From NCBI RefSeq assembly GCF_000504285.1, contig NZ_KI632511.1, positions 7,360,154 through 7,424,153 of the forward strand: DNA of 64,000 nucleotides. The letters run 5' to 3'. The notes under the pieces are model-generated. The model was given only the letters and a program-made list of their open reading frames with translations, ran no database searches and was not told the DNA's origin. Within the stretch, counting starts at the first letter, position 1. Each line of letters starts with the position of its first letter. Shown here piece after piece: positions 34,779-43,086 of the stretch. The position numbers were made by a program, and so were the translations under genes. The stretch comes from Actinospica robiniae DSM 44927 (GTDB lineage: Bacteria; Actinomycetota; Actinomycetes; Streptomycetales; Catenulisporaceae).

Positions 34779-35032
34779 CCCTGCGATGAACGCGTGACGC
34801 GGCGCGCGACGGGTCGTCCATGGCGGATGGCGCGTCGCGCAACGCGCACCGGCGCCGGGGCGACCGCCCTGAAACCTTCCGTCGGCCGCCGGCCGCCCGA
34901 CTCGGTCCTGCCTCGCCGTCTGAAGTACGTCGGACAGTCCGGTCGACGCTTCCAGCGCCCGATCGACGGAAAATGGCCAGGCTGAGCAGCCCATCCTCAG
35001 TCATATGACCTAGGGTGTGCGCAACGGCGCAC

Positions 35033-35069
35033 GATCCGGCCGCCAGGGCGCGAGCCCAGCGGCCGGATC
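35033..35069 (+). terminator. Hairpin between GH92 and lacI
   Basis: GATCCGGCCGC (35033-35043) pairs with 35059-35069, and an inner GGGC-GCGA-GCCC stem extends it. It lies about 255 bases after the GH92 stop. The stretch in between shows no gene. Confidence 0.55.
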
Positions 35070-35157
35070 CGCCTCCGCTCCGCGGCTGAACCGGTTTCCG
35101 CCTCACGGCCGGGTCCGCTTCGGTCCCGCGGACCGCCGCCACCGGGCGGGAGAACGC

Positions 35158-35174
35158 GAAAGCGCCGAGCTTTC
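35158..35174. promoter_or_regulatory. Inverted repeat upstream of the LacI gene
   Basis: GAAAGC, five bases, GCTTTC forms a perfect inverted repeat about 40 bases before the start codon. It may be an operator or part of the promoter; it differs from the GH92 palindrome. Confidence 0.3.
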
Positions 35175-35211
35175 ATGGTTGGCTGGCTGAGCACGCTGAA
35201 AGGAGCAGCAC

Positions 35212-36240
35212 ATGCCCCGTGCGGTCGACGCGACCGGGCGCTCCGGAAGGGCGACGATGAACGACGTCGCCGCCCACGCCGGCGTAAGCCTCAAGACGGT
35301 CTCGCGCGTCGTCAACGGCGAGGCCGGCGTCCTGCCGTCCACCGCCGAGCGCGTCTCCCGGTCCATCGCCGAACTAGGCTTCCGCCGCAACGACTCGGCC
35401 CGGCAGCTGCGCACCGGCCGCGCCGCCGGCATAGGCCTGATCCTCGAGGACGTGGCGGACCCGTTCTACTCGGTGCTCACCCGGGCCGTGGAGCAGGTCG
35501 TGCGCTCCCACAACTGCCTGCTGCTCACAGGGTCCTGCGACGACGACCCGGACCGTGAGCAGGAACTCGCGCTGGCCTTGTGCTCGCGCCGGGTCGACGG
35601 CCTGGTGATCGTGCCGGCCGCCACCGACCACTCCTACCTGCGCCACGAGATCAGCGTCGGCGTCCCGGTCGTGTTCGCCGACCGCCCGCCGATCAACCTG
35701 GCCGCGGACGCCGTCCTCGCCGACAACTTCGGCGGAGCCCGGGCCGGCGTGCACCACCTCCTCGACCGCGGCCACCGCCGCATCGGCTACCTGGGCGACG
35801 ACCCGTCGATCTACACCGCCCGCGAACGCCTCAACGGCTACCGCAGGGCCCTGGCGGACGCGGGCATAGAAGCGGACGAGCGCCTGATCGAGATGGGCCG
35901 CGCCGATCCGCCGTCCGTCCGCGCGGCCCTGGACCGCATGCTCGCCGCCCCCAACGCCGCCACCGCGTTGTTCTGCGGAAACAACAGGTTGACGATGGCG
36001 GTGCTGCGCGGACTCGCCGGAAGGATCGAGCGGCCCGCGCTGGTCGGCTTCGACGACCTCGAACTCGCCGACCTGATCACCCCCGGCCTGACCGTCGTGG
36101 CTCAGGACCCGGCCGGTCTCGGCCGCGTCGCCGCGACCCTGCTGTTCGACCGTCTGGCCGGCCTCACCGTCGCCCCCCGCCGCATCGTCCTCCCGACGAC
36201 CCTCGTCCCCCGCGGCTCCGGCGAGGTCCCCGCGCCCTGA
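35212..36240 (+). CDS. LacI-family transcriptional regulator
   Basis: This 342-residue protein has the LacI N-terminal helix-turn-helix (ATMNDVAAHAGVSLKTVSRV, then VNGE) and hinge helix region (about 15-65). A periplasmic-binding-protein-like sugar domain follows (GIGLILEDVADPFYSVLTRA, LLDRGHRRIGYLGDD, ALVGFDDLELADLI). AAAGGAG lies eight bases before the ATG. The gene follows the secreted mannosidase, whose promoter carries a LacI-type palindrome, so it probably represses GH92 until a manno-sugar is present. The ligand is inferred, not shown. Confidence 0.92.
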   Translation: MPRAVDATGRSGRATMNDVAAHAGVSLKTVSRVVNGEAGVLPSTAERVSRSIAELGFRRNDSARQLRTGRAAGIGLILEDVADPFYSVLTRAVEQVVRSHNCLLLTGSCDDDPDREQELALALCSRRVDGLVIVPAATDHSYLRHEISVGVPVVFADRPPINLAADAVLADNFGGARAGVHHLLDRGHRRIGYLGDDPSIYTARERLNGYRRALADAGIEADERLIEMGRADPPSVRAALDRMLAAPNAATALFCGNNRLTMAVLRGLAGRIERPALVGFDDLELADLITPGLTVVAQDPAGLGRVAATLLFDRLAGLTVAPRRIVLPTTLVPRGSGEVPAP

Positions 36241-36266
36241 GCCCACCCGAGGAAGCAGGGGCCCGG

Positions 36267-36398
36267 CCGCTGCTGCGGCGCTGGGCTGCGCATGAGGCGG
36301 CGGATGGGGGCCGCTGCTGCGGCGTTGGGCTGCGCGCGAGGCGGCGGAAGGGGCCCGTGGCCGCAGTACTGGGCTGCGCCCGAGGCCAAGGGTGGCTA
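36267..36398. repeat. Three degenerate 44-base tandem units
   Basis: A GCTGCTGCGGCG-TTGGGCTGCGC-GAGGCGGCGGA unit repeats with a 44-base period from 36267 and 36311, with a more diverged third copy from about 36355. The GGGCTGCGC core occurs at 36283, 36327 and 36371. It lies between lacI and a GNAT gene and is not coding in any supported frame. Confidence 0.65.
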
Positions 36399-36434
36399 CG
36401 CTCGAGCATGGTCACGACGAGCGGAAGGAGCCAC

Positions 36435-36866
36435 ATGTTGGAGCAGAGGGCCGACGGCTTCGAGATCTCCACCGAAGCCGAGAGGCTCGATGTCGAACTG
36501 GTTCACCGCTGGCTGTCCACCGATGCCTTCTGGGCGCTCAACCGAAGCCTGGAGACGGTTCACCGCTCGATCGAGGGCTCGGTCAACTTCGGCGTGTACG
36601 ACAAGCAGGGCGGCCAAGTCGCGTTCGCCCGAGTCGTCACTGACCTGGCCACCTTCGCATGGCTCTGTGACGTGTACGTCGATCGCGCCCATCGCCGCAT
36701 GGGCATCGGCACGTGGCTGACCACGGTCGTCCGCGACTACCTGGCGCCTTACCGCCTCAAGCGCGTGATGCTCTCGACTCTCGACGCGCACGAGGTCTAC
36801 GCCCGCGCCGGTTTCGTCCCGTTCCCCGACCCCGACCGGCTGATGCTGATGAGCTTCGCCCCCTGA
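36435..36866 (+). CDS. GNAT-family acetyltransferase
   Basis: This 143-residue single-domain protein has the acetyl-CoA motif DVYVDRAHRRMGIGTWLTTV (about 77-96) and a late VYARAGFVPF strand typical of GNAT enzymes of the YjaB/PA4866-like group. GAAGGAG lies six bases before the ATG at 36435. A TACGCT box 33 bases upstream could be the promoter, so transcription starts about 25 bases before the ATG. The substrate is unknown. Confidence 0.85.
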   Translation: MLEQRADGFEISTEAERLDVELVHRWLSTDAFWALNRSLETVHRSIEGSVNFGVYDKQGGQVAFARVVTDLATFAWLCDVYVDRAHRRMGIGTWLTTVVRDYLAPYRLKRVMLSTLDAHEVYARAGFVPFPDPDRLMLMSFAP

Positions 36867-36916
36867 GACGGTCGGCCCGCCGCTGAACCGATAGAACTAT
36901 TTAGAACTGGACCGAC

Positions 36917-37432
36917 ATGCCCTTCACCTCGCCGCTCAAGCCGTCTCCCGACCCGCGTCCCGTCGCCCCCGAGCGCGTCGCCCTGGCCGAGTGGCTCGAC
37001 TACCACCGCGCCGAACTGCTCGCGAAGATCGACGGCCTGGACGACGAGCAGGCTGCCCGCCGCGTCGTCCCGTCGCTCAACACCTTGCACGGCCTCGTCC
37101 GGCACCTGACCAAGGTCGAGCACGTATGGTTCGTCACGGTGATGCTGGGCAGCGACGAGCCCGCGCCGTTCGGCTTCCCGGACCGCCGAGACGGCGACTT
37201 CCTCCTCGACGACGATGCCACGCTCGAGCAGGACGTAGCCCGCTTCCTCCGCGCCTGCGAGCGCAGCCGCGCGATCTACGAGCAGTTCGACCTCGACGAC
37301 GTCGGCGAGCACCGCAGGATCGGTCAGGTGGACCTGCGCTGGGTGATGCTCCACATGATCGAGGAGTACGCGCAGCACAACGGCCACGCCGACATCCTGC
37401 GCGAGCTGATCGACGGGACCACGCAGAGCTAG
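36917..37432 (+). CDS. DinB/DUF664-like protein with amplified 3' end
   Basis: This 171-residue protein is a four-helix DinB/DUF664-like metal protein. The likely metal-binding histidines are in LHGLVRHLTKVEHVWFVTVM and in LHMIEEYAQHNGHADILREL. Such proteins are thought to act as thiol-dependent enzymes. The gene ends GTTQS-TAG inside the first unit of a 51-base tandem array. The TAG differs from the TGG of all later units by one base, and the reading frame stays open past it to 37903. The start has only a weak ribosome site. Confidence 0.8.
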   Translation: MPFTSPLKPSPDPRPVAPERVALAEWLDYHRAELLAKIDGLDDEQAARRVVPSLNTLHGLVRHLTKVEHVWFVTVMLGSDEPAPFGFPDRRDGDFLLDDDATLEQDVARFLRACERSRAIYEQFDLDDVGEHRRIGQVDLRWVMLHMIEEYAQHNGHADILRELIDGTTQS

Positions 37433-37696
37433 CGGCACGCCGGCATCCTGCGCGAGCTGATCGACGGGACCACGCAGAGCTGGCGGCACGCCGGCATCCT
37501 GCGCGAGCTGATCGACGGGACCACGCAGAGCTGGCGGCACGCCGGCATCCTGCGCGTGTTGATCGACGGGACCACGCAGAGCTGGCGGCACGCCGGCATC
37601 CTGCGCGTGTTGATCGACGGGACCACGCAGAGCTGGCGGCACGCCGGCATCCTGCGCGTGTTGATCGACGGGACCACGCAGAGCTGGCGGCACGCC
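37385..37696 (+). repeat. Six 51-base tandem units copied from the 3' end of the DinB-like gene
   Basis: Units begin with CACGCC at 37385, 37436, 37487, 37538, 37589 and 37640, with a 6-base remnant at 37691. The period is exactly 17 codons and encodes HAGILRELIDGTTQSWR in the DinB frame. Units 1-3 read GAGCTG and units 4-6 read GTGTTG at one position, showing block-wise expansion. Only unit 1 has TAG. Near-identity implies recent amplification. Confidence 0.95.
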
Positions 37697-37735
37697 AGCC
37701 GAGGGCTTGAGCGGAGCCGAGTCCGTCGGTCGGCG

Positions 37736-37759
37736 GGTGCCATCGTGTTCGGTGGCACC
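37736..37759 (+). terminator. Small hairpin after the 51-base array
   Basis: GGTGCCA (37736-37742) pairs with TGGCACC (37753-37759) around a ten-base loop. It is weak but is the only hairpin between the array and the panE-like gene. Confidence 0.3.
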
Positions 37760-37895
37760 GCAGCCGCAGTCGTCGCTGCCTGCTTCAGGGCGGGCGAGCG
37801 CAGGCGCCCGGCGAGCCGATTTGCCGCTCACGCCGGGCAATCCCGCACGACGAGCCCTGGATGCTCGTGTACCCGGCATAGACGCGGCCGCCGCG

Positions 37896-37901
37896 TATGC
37901 T
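37896..37901 (+). promoter_or_regulatory. Leaderless -10 box of the panE-like gene
   Basis: TATGCT is followed by six bases and the ATG at 37908. No ribosome-binding site is present. Confidence 0.5.
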
Positions 37902-37907
37902 GACGGG

Positions 37908-38930
37908 ATGCAGGAAGCTGACATCGCCACTGCCACTGCCGCCGCGCGCACCCCCACCGTGGCTACCGCGGCTCCCGCCACGGCAGACCCCGAGACCTCC
38001 AACTCCTGGGGTTCTGCCCGTATCCATGGGCCGCTGCGAGTCGCCATCCTCGGCCCCGGCGGCGTGGGGGGCCTCCTCGCTGCCACGCTGGTGCACAGCG
38101 GTCATGACGTCGTCTGCATCGCCGGCGACGCAACCGCGGAGGCGCTGCGGGAGCAGGGGATCCGCGTCAGCAGCGGCCGCTTCGGGGAGCTTGCCGTCGC
38201 AATGCGCGCCGAGACGCAACTTCGTGAACCGGTGGACCTGTGCCTCATCGCGGTCAAGCACACTGCGCTGCCCGAAGCGCTGGATCGGTTGGACGCGGGC
38301 GCGCTCGACAATGCCCTGATCGTCCCGTTCCTCAACGGTGTTGAGCATCCTGCTCTTCTGCGAGCCCGTTACGGGGAGGGACTGGTCGCCCCCGCCACTA
38401 TCCGCGTCGAGTCCACCCGCCTGGCTCCCGGCGTCATCGAGCACTCGAGCCCGTTCGCCGACATCGACCTCGCAAGTGCCACGGCACCGTCGGCCCGGCT
38501 CGCCGCAGTCTTGCCCGTCTTCGCGGCCGCAGGCTTCGCCGTTCGGGTCCGCGACGACGAAACCTCGATGCTGTGGTCGAAACTCAGCTTCATCGCCCCC
38601 ATCGCACTGTTGACCACGCGCTACGGCCAGACGGTCGGGCAGATTCGTGCCGAGCACGGCGACGAGCTGTACGCCGCCGCCGAGGAAGTCGTCGCCGTCG
38701 GACGCGCGAGCGGGGCCCAAGTGGACTTGGTGGACGTCGTGCGGCTCTACCGCTCGTTGCCGGACGCCACCAAGTCGTCGATGCAGCGCGACGCCGAGGC
38801 CGGTCGAGCCATAGAGCTCGACGCGATCGGAGGCGCAGTACTGCGTGCCGCCACACTGCGCGACGTCCCTGTGCCCACGCTGACCGGCGTGATCGCGCAC
38901 CTCGCCGTCAGGGGCGAGAACTGGTCATGA
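37908..38930 (+). CDS. Ketopantoate reductase family protein (PanE/ApbA)
   Basis: This 340-residue NADPH-dependent reductase has a 40-residue Ala/Thr-rich N-terminal tail. The Rossmann loop follows, VAILGPGGVGGLLAATL (45-61), then the catalytic lysine K117 in IAVKHTALPEAL, PFLNGVEHP, and the C-terminal helical domain with SMQRDAEAGRAIELDAIGGA containing the second catalytic pair. PanE makes pantoate from ketopantoate; many genomes carry several paralogues with other 2-oxo substrates, so the symbol is withheld. panB lies at the end of the window but is not linked. Confidence 0.88.
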   Translation: MQEADIATATAAARTPTVATAAPATADPETSNSWGSARIHGPLRVAILGPGGVGGLLAATLVHSGHDVVCIAGDATAEALREQGIRVSSGRFGELAVAMRAETQLREPVDLCLIAVKHTALPEALDRLDAGALDNALIVPFLNGVEHPALLRARYGEGLVAPATIRVESTRLAPGVIEHSSPFADIDLASATAPSARLAAVLPVFAAAGFAVRVRDDETSMLWSKLSFIAPIALLTTRYGQTVGQIRAEHGDELYAAAEEVVAVGRASGAQVDLVDVVRLYRSLPDATKSSMQRDAEAGRAIELDAIGGAVLRAATLRDVPVPTLTGVIAHLAVRGENWS

Positions 38931-39170
38931 GCGCGCGGGGACTTCCCGTCAGCTCCACAGCTCCACACGACCCCAGCACCACGGCCGCGTTGAGTCCCCG
39001 TCCAACAGGCACTTCGCTGGCACGCTCATCGCCCCTAGCCATCGGCGAATGGACGATTGAGGCCGCTGAATAATCAGGTGTGGGCCGCGCCGCCGCGTGA
39101 ATAACCTGGTCGCAAGCGCCCCGCGTCTCGCGGTGCCGCTCCAGGACCAGTGGCGAGGAGGTTCCCGGCG

Positions 39171-41117
39171 ATGCCGGAGGTAATCGGTGTGAAGGCCCAG
39201 GTAAGCATGCGGGCGGCAGAGGCCGTGCGGCGCGTGTCGCCCCGAGACTTCGACATCGTGGATCCGGCCGTTCGCCGCTCGGAGCGGGCCGATTTCCAGG
39301 CTGCCATCGCCCTCGACCTCGCCAACCGGACGGGATCGAACCCGCGGGAACTGGCCGCGGCGATCAAGGCCGAGCTCGTTGCGCCGCATGCCGGACTCGA
39401 TGAATCCGAGGGCCAATCGCCGGATGGCTCTTCCACCGCTGCGGATGGCGGCGTTCTCGATTCCGCCGGGGTATCGGACCCGATCTTCGAGTCCGTCGAG
39501 GTATCGGGCCCAGGGTTCCTCAATCTGACCGTCGCGGACCGGGTCCTGTGGTCCGTCGTCGCAGCGCGGCTCGCGGACGACCGGCTCGGCTTCGGCGTTC
39601 CCCTCGCGGGCTCGCACGTCCTGGTGGACTACTCGGGGCCGAATATCGCCAAAGAACTACACGTCGGGCACCTGCGCAGCACCGTCATCGGCGACGCACT
39701 GGTCAGGATCCTGACGCACGCGGGCGCCGAGGTGATCAAGGCCAATCACCTGGGGGACTGGGGCACCCAGTTCGGCCGGTTGATTCAGTACCTGCTGGAG
39801 CATCCGGAGGCCCTCGGGAGCACGCCCGGGACGCTGAGCACAGGCGCCCCCGACCCGGACCCTGCCGCAGCGACGGCCGCCGACCCTCAGCCGTCATGCC
39901 CTGCCCTCGACGGGATGACCCTTGCGGACCTGGACGCGGTCTACAAGGCAGCGACAGCTGAGTTCGCGGCGGATCCGGCTTTCGCCGAGCGGGCCAGAAA
40001 CCGGGTCGTGGCACTCCAGAACGGGGAACCGACCTCGCGGGCGGTGTGGACGAAGCTGGTCGAGCTCTCCACCTCCGCGTTCCAGGACATCTACCGGCGG
40101 CTCGGAGTCCTGCTGACTCCCGCCGACGCCGTACCCGAGTCGTTCTACAACCCCATGCTGGCCGACGTGGTCGCCGAGCTCGACCGGAAGGGCCTGATCA
40201 AGGAGTCCGACGGCGCGCTCTGTGTCTTCTCCGCGGAGTTCAAGGACCCGCAAGGCGAGCCGTTGCCGCTGCTGGTGAGAAAGTCCGACGGCGGCTACGG
40301 CTATGCCGCCACCGACCTCGCCGCGCTTCGGTACCGGGTCGAGGAGCTGAAAGCGCAGCGGATCCTCTACGTCACCGACTCCAGGCAGGCCTTGCACCTG
40401 AGGATGGTGTTCTCGGCCGCCCGGCGGACCGGCTGGCTCGGCGACGAGGTCGACGTGGCCCACATCGCGTTCGGCACCATGCTCGGTGCGGACGGGAAGC
40501 CGTTCCGATCGCGGTCCGGCGACACCCCTCACCTCGTCGATCTGCTCGATAAGGCCGTCGCCGAAGCTGGGAAGGCGCTCGAGGAGAGGAGCCCGCATTT
40601 CGATCCCGGCGAGTTCGAAAGCGTCGTACAGGCCGCCGGGATCGGCGCCATCAAGTTCGCGGACCTGTCCAACATGCGGATCAAGGACTACGTCTTCGAT
40701 CCGGCCCGGATGGTCTCCTCCCAGGGCCGCACGGGCGTCTACCTGCAGTACGCCCACGCCCGGGTCAACTCGGTGCTCGGCAAGCTGCCTGAAGCGCTGC
40801 GCGGCGGCGCCGACGGGACGGGACTGCCACTTGCTCTCGATGCGCCACTCAGCCGGGCGGAGCGGGCGCTGATCCTCGCGCTCGACGAGTTCGGCGAGGT
40901 GGTGGAGGAGGTGACCGGAACCCTCGAGCCCCATCGGCTGTGCACCTATCTGTTCGACGTGGCCAAGGCCTGGAGTGACTTCTGGGAGAACTGCCCGATC
41001 CTCAAGGCGGATGCAGACGGGCAGCGGGTGAACCGGGCGGCCTTGGCGCACCTGACCGGGCGTACCCTCCGGCAAGGGCTCGAATTGCTCGGCATCGACG
41101 CGCCCGCGCGGATCTGA
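39171..41117 (+). CDS. argS: Arginyl-tRNA synthetase of the E. coli/eukaryote type
   Basis: This 648-residue class I synthetase has the HIGH motif as HVGH (164-167) in YSGPNIAKELHVGHLRSTVI. It also has EVIKANHLGDWGTQFGRLIQ, the RSRSGDTPHLVDLLDKA region that replaces a canonical KMSKS, and the C-terminal anticodon domain (VYLQYAHARVNSVL). This matches E. coli/eukaryotic ArgRS (PNVAKEMHVGHLRST), whereas the usual actinobacterial enzyme has a SANPTGPIHIGGTRW-type motif. It is therefore probably a second, transferred copy. Two low-complexity insertions lie at about 78-108 and 215-240. GAGGAGG is ten bases before the ATG. Confidence 0.93.
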   Translation: MPEVIGVKAQVSMRAAEAVRRVSPRDFDIVDPAVRRSERADFQAAIALDLANRTGSNPRELAAAIKAELVAPHAGLDESEGQSPDGSSTAADGGVLDSAGVSDPIFESVEVSGPGFLNLTVADRVLWSVVAARLADDRLGFGVPLAGSHVLVDYSGPNIAKELHVGHLRSTVIGDALVRILTHAGAEVIKANHLGDWGTQFGRLIQYLLEHPEALGSTPGTLSTGAPDPDPAAATAADPQPSCPALDGMTLADLDAVYKAATAEFAADPAFAERARNRVVALQNGEPTSRAVWTKLVELSTSAFQDIYRRLGVLLTPADAVPESFYNPMLADVVAELDRKGLIKESDGALCVFSAEFKDPQGEPLPLLVRKSDGGYGYAATDLAALRYRVEELKAQRILYVTDSRQALHLRMVFSAARRTGWLGDEVDVAHIAFGTMLGADGKPFRSRSGDTPHLVDLLDKAVAEAGKALEERSPHFDPGEFESVVQAAGIGAIKFADLSNMRIKDYVFDPARMVSSQGRTGVYLQYAHARVNSVLGKLPEALRGGADGTGLPLALDAPLSRAERALILALDEFGEVVEEVTGTLEPHRLCTYLFDVAKAWSDFWENCPILKADADGQRVNRAALAHLTGRTLRQGLELLGIDAPARI

Positions 41118-41197
41118 CGGCAAGACAGGCCGGGCGCCCAACGGCCGGTATGGTCGTGCCAGCAGGGATGACGCGCGGAACGACGGGAGCGCTCTTG

Positions 41198-41995
41198 ATG
41201 ACGGAGGCTGGACGAGACCTCGGCCTGTTCGGCGCGCCCAATGCCCGGGACCTGGGCGGATACCGCTCTTGGGACGGGCGCGTGGTCCGGTCCGGGATGC
41301 TGCTGCGGTCCGAGGCGTTGTCCTATGCGACCGAGGCAGACCTCGAGCTTCTGCGCGGCCTCGGCCTGGCCATGGTGATCGATCTCCGTGGCGAGACCGA
41401 GGCGGGGGGCCGTGGGGCCGGCCCCTGGGCAGGTCCGCGGACCCACCTGCCCACCACCGACGTCACTCGGACGGTGCTCGCTGAACTGGTGAGTGCCGGC
41501 CCCAACGCCGAGCCGCGCGACGAGGAGGTCCTCGTCAAGATCATGGTGGAGATGTATCAGCAGTTCATCGCCGATGAGTCAAGCCGAAGCGCCTTCTCTG
41601 CTGCTCTCAACCTGATCGCGGAGATGACCGGCGCCGGGCAGCCGGTGCTGTTCCACTGCACCGCCGGCAAGGACCGGACCGGCTGGCTCGCGGCGCTCGT
41701 GCTGTCCGGCATCGGCGTCGACCGCGCCGATATCTATGCCGATTATCTGCTCACCAATGAGCGTTCGAGCACTGGCCGCGGGGCCGCGGCGCGAGCCAGG
41801 CTCCTGGCGGCGATTCGCCTCATGGTGGGGGAGGGCCAGTCTCTGCTCCCCCTGATCGAAGTGCGACCCGTCTACCTCGATGCGGCGTTCGCGGAGGTCG
41901 AGTCGAGATACGGGTCGGTCGAGGAGTTTCTGGTGACCGGGCTCGGGTTCGATGTCGAGCGCTTTCGTGAGGCCATACTGGCGGTGACCGGCTAG
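41198..41995 (+). CDS. Tyrosine phosphatase, PtpB-like (Y_phosphatase3)
   Basis: This 265-residue protein has the PTP loop HCTAGKDRTG (153-162), with C154 as nucleophile and R160 binding phosphate. The N-terminal NARDLGGYRSWDGRVVRSGM segment is standard for the PtpB-like family, and VIDLRGETEA follows. Members dephosphorylate phosphotyrosine and sometimes phosphoinositides; M. tuberculosis PtpB is a secreted virulence factor. No signal peptide is visible here. I chose the ATG at 41198 because GGGAG lies nine bases upstream; the frame extends 16 codons earlier. It follows argS by 80 bases. Confidence 0.88.
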   Translation: MTEAGRDLGLFGAPNARDLGGYRSWDGRVVRSGMLLRSEALSYATEADLELLRGLGLAMVIDLRGETEAGGRGAGPWAGPRTHLPTTDVTRTVLAELVSAGPNAEPRDEEVLVKIMVEMYQQFIADESSRSAFSAALNLIAEMTGAGQPVLFHCTAGKDRTGWLAALVLSGIGVDRADIYADYLLTNERSSTGRGAAARARLLAAIRLMVGEGQSLLPLIEVRPVYLDAAFAEVESRYGSVEEFLVTGLGFDVERFREAILAVTG

Positions 41996-42237
41996 CCGCC
42001 GTGCCCTGCGGCTCTCCGGCCGCAGCTGCTGATCTGTCAGCTACTCAGTGAAGGTGCGTCAGGGATCCATCGGCGCCCCGTGTCGAGGGCCACCGCTCGG
42101 GCTCCTTCCGGGGAGATCACCGCGTTACTAGGCGCCTCAGCTAAGCTCACGCATGTCGAGGCATCGTGGCCGCCGTCCCGGCGCCCGCGTGCCTCCGCAA
42201 CCAGCACCGACCCCTGAGCACGCGCGGGAGAGCATCG

Positions 42238-43086
42238 ATGACCGGGATCTTGATCAGCGCCAAGGATCTGCACGCGCGTCTCGAGAACGAGCCCCGCGCG
42301 GTCGTGCTCGACGTGCGCTGGGTTCTCGGCGACCCGAACGGACACGAGCACTTCCTCGCTCGCCGAGTGCCTGGTTCGGTCTACGTGTCCCTCAATGACG
42401 ACCTCGCCGCGCCGGCCACCGCCGCCGACGGCCGCCACCCGCTGCCCGAGCTCGCGGATCTGCAGGCCGCCGCGCGGCGCTGGGGCCTGCACGACGGCGA
42501 CTGCGTCGTCGTCCTCGACGACAACGGCGGCCTTGCCGCCGCAAGAGCCTGGTGGCTGCTGCGTTGGGCCGGCCTGAGCGACGTCCGCTTGCTCGACGGC
42601 GGCCTGCGCGCCTGGAGCGACGCCGGATACCCGCTCGAAGGCCTCGAGACTCCGCCGGCCAGCCCCACCCCGGGAGACGTCGAGCTCTCTTCTGGGCGAC
42701 TCCCGGTGCTCTCGATCGACGAGGCGGCCGACTTTCCCGACCACGGCGTGCTCCTCGACGCCCGCGCGGGCGAGCGCTTCCGCGGCGAGACGGAGCCGGT
42801 CGACCCGCGGGCCGGCCACATCCCCGGCGCAGTGAGCGCGCCGACCACTGAGAACCTGACCGAGACGGGAAAGTTCCGCTCGGCGGCCGAGCTGCGTGCC
42901 CGGTTCACCGACCTCGGCGTGGACGCCGAAACGCCAAGCGCGGTCGCCGTCTACTGCGGCTCCGGCGTGACCGCCGCCCACCAGGTCGCGGCGCTCGCCA
43001 TCGCGGGCATCGATGCGGTGTTGTTCCCGGGTTCCTGGTCGCAATGGTCCAACGATCCGACCCGGCCGGTGGCGACCGGCGCCTGA
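42238..43086 (+). CDS. Two-domain rhodanese sulfurtransferase
   Basis: The 282-residue protein has two rhodanese folds. The first (about 1-135) contains VVLDVRWVLGDPNG and LLDGGLRAWSDAGYPLE. The second (about 155-280) has the active-site C240 in VYCGSGVTAAHQVAALAIAG, which holds the persulfide. The loop CGSGVTA matches mercaptopyruvate or thiosulfate sulfurtransferases of the SseA type. GGGAG lies eight bases before the ATG. It probably moves sulfane sulfur or detoxifies cyanide; the exact donor is not predictable. Confidence 0.9.
   Translation: MTGILISAKDLHARLENEPRAVVLDVRWVLGDPNGHEHFLARRVPGSVYVSLNDDLAAPATAADGRHPLPELADLQAAARRWGLHDGDCVVVLDDNGGLAAARAWWLLRWAGLSDVRLLDGGLRAWSDAGYPLEGLETPPASPTPGDVELSSGRLPVLSIDEAADFPDHGVLLDARAGERFRGETEPVDPRAGHIPGAVSAPTTENLTETGKFRSAAELRARFTDLGVDAETPSAVAVYCGSGVTAAHQVAALAIAGIDAVLFPGSWSQWSNDPTRPVATGA

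Noticed and set aside
37385-37696. CRISPR-like array
   Set aside because: The units are directly contiguous 51-base copies with no variable spacers, so this is a tandem repeat.
37429-37758. Minus-strand frame repeating CRQLCVVPSI units
   Set aside because: It is only the antisense reading of the 51-base array.
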